This document shows positions 6,689 through 6,900 of a DNA stretch of 6,900 bases, in pieces (position 1 is the stretch's first letter; each line of letters starts with the position of its first letter). Source of the DNA: Lentisphaeria bacterium (GTDB taxonomy: Bacteria > Verrucomicrobiota > Lentisphaeria > Victivallales > UBA1829); the NCBI GenBank assembly GCA_017504325.1, contig JAFVRL010000408.1:1-6900 (forward strand), written 5' to 3'. The position numbers were made by a program, and so were the translations under genes. A model generated the notes under the pieces. It saw only the letters and a list, made by a program, of their open reading frames with translations, was not told where the DNA came from and searched no databases.

Positions 6689-6708
6689 GTTCCGGAATCT
6701 ATTTTTTT
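6673..6708 (+). terminator. Possible rho-independent terminator for the operon, reading through the tRNA antisense
   Basis: TTCCGG (6674-6679) pairs with CCGGAA (6692-6697). The stem can be extended by G-U and A-U pairs on both sides. It is followed after four bases by a run of seven Ts and, a little later, six more. On the + strand this has the shape of an intrinsic terminator. It would end transcripts of the five-gene operon only after they had crossed the tRNA gene on its antisense strand. The gap before the T-run and the long loop make it a moderate candidate. Confidence 0.4.
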
Positions 6709-6900
6709 CATTTTTTACTTTCTCCGGGGAGCTTTTCAGGGGATAAAAACCGTAAAAAAATCACAGATATCCCATAATTTTTCAAAAAACAGGTATTTTC
6801 GCCATATTTGATCGGAAGAAAATTGCTTTTTAAGAAAGTGATTTTGTCAGATTTCCATAAACAGACAGTATGTATAAAATATCATATCAGCAAATAAAAC
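6709..6900. other. AT-rich intergenic region without a recognised gene
   Basis: No open reading frame with a ribosome binding site and no RNA gene is visible here. The stretch has many A and T runs. On the + strand, TATAAAAT (6873-6880) could be a -10 box for a gene beyond the right edge. The closest -35-like box, TTGTCA (6844-6849), is 23 bases away, which is too far for a normal promoter. Confidence 0.5.

Noticed and set aside
6673..6726. Frequent TCCGG words (about 26 on the + strand by hand count), considered as a DNA uptake signal because pseudopilins can serve in competence
   Set aside because: Most copies are in coding DNA, where Ser-Gly codons (TCC GGn) and CCG/GGA codon preference explain them. 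There is no longer conserved flank.
6757..6845. Inverted repeat AAAATCAC / GTGATTTT in the right intergenic region
   Set aside because: Only eight bases pair over a 73-base gap in AT-rich sequence, which is within chance expectation.

Overview
The window holds one co-directional five-gene operon on the + strand (38-6535), a convergent tRNA-Thr gene on the - strand (6572-6647) and about 250 bases of AT-rich intergenic DNA. All five protein genes are intact, have Shine-Dalgarno sequences and are separated by short gaps or an overlap. No mobile element, CRISPR array or rRNA was seen.

The first four genes each begin with a type IV prepilin-like N-terminus (short basic leader plus one hydrophobic helix). 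In order they look like a major pseudopilin (GspG-like, 222 aa), a GspI/PilV-like minor pseudopilin (219 aa), a GspJ/PilW-like minor pseudopilin (327 aa) and a very large GspK/PilX-like protein (1089 aa). The order G-I-J-K copies the core pseudopilin order of a type II secretion operon. However, no secretion ATPase, inner-membrane platform, secretin or prepilin peptidase gene lies in the window. This layout of three small prepilin-like proteins followed by one protein of about 1000 aa best fits the poorly understood 'Verru_Chthon cassette' (proteins A-D) described from Verrucomicrobia. That match comes from recalled family features, not from a search.

The fifth gene overlaps the end of the K-like gene by 11 bases. 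It encodes an exported, strongly basic, helix-rich protein of about 284 aa that I do not recognise. The overlap suggests translational coupling and a role alongside the pseudopilin assembly, perhaps as an accessory periplasmic factor.

The organism is probably a Gram-negative member of the PVC group (Verrucomicrobia or Lentisphaerae type). The evidence is the cassette layout, the FTLVELLVVIAIIAVLAG-type helix and strong AGGAGG ribosome binding sites. Base composition is moderate in the genes and AT-rich after 6650. The most plausible joint role is a pseudopilus-like, possibly calcium-stabilised envelope structure assembled by secretion machinery encoded elsewhere. At the right edge a hairpin plus T-run that could terminate the operon overlaps the probable promoter of the opposing tRNA gene.
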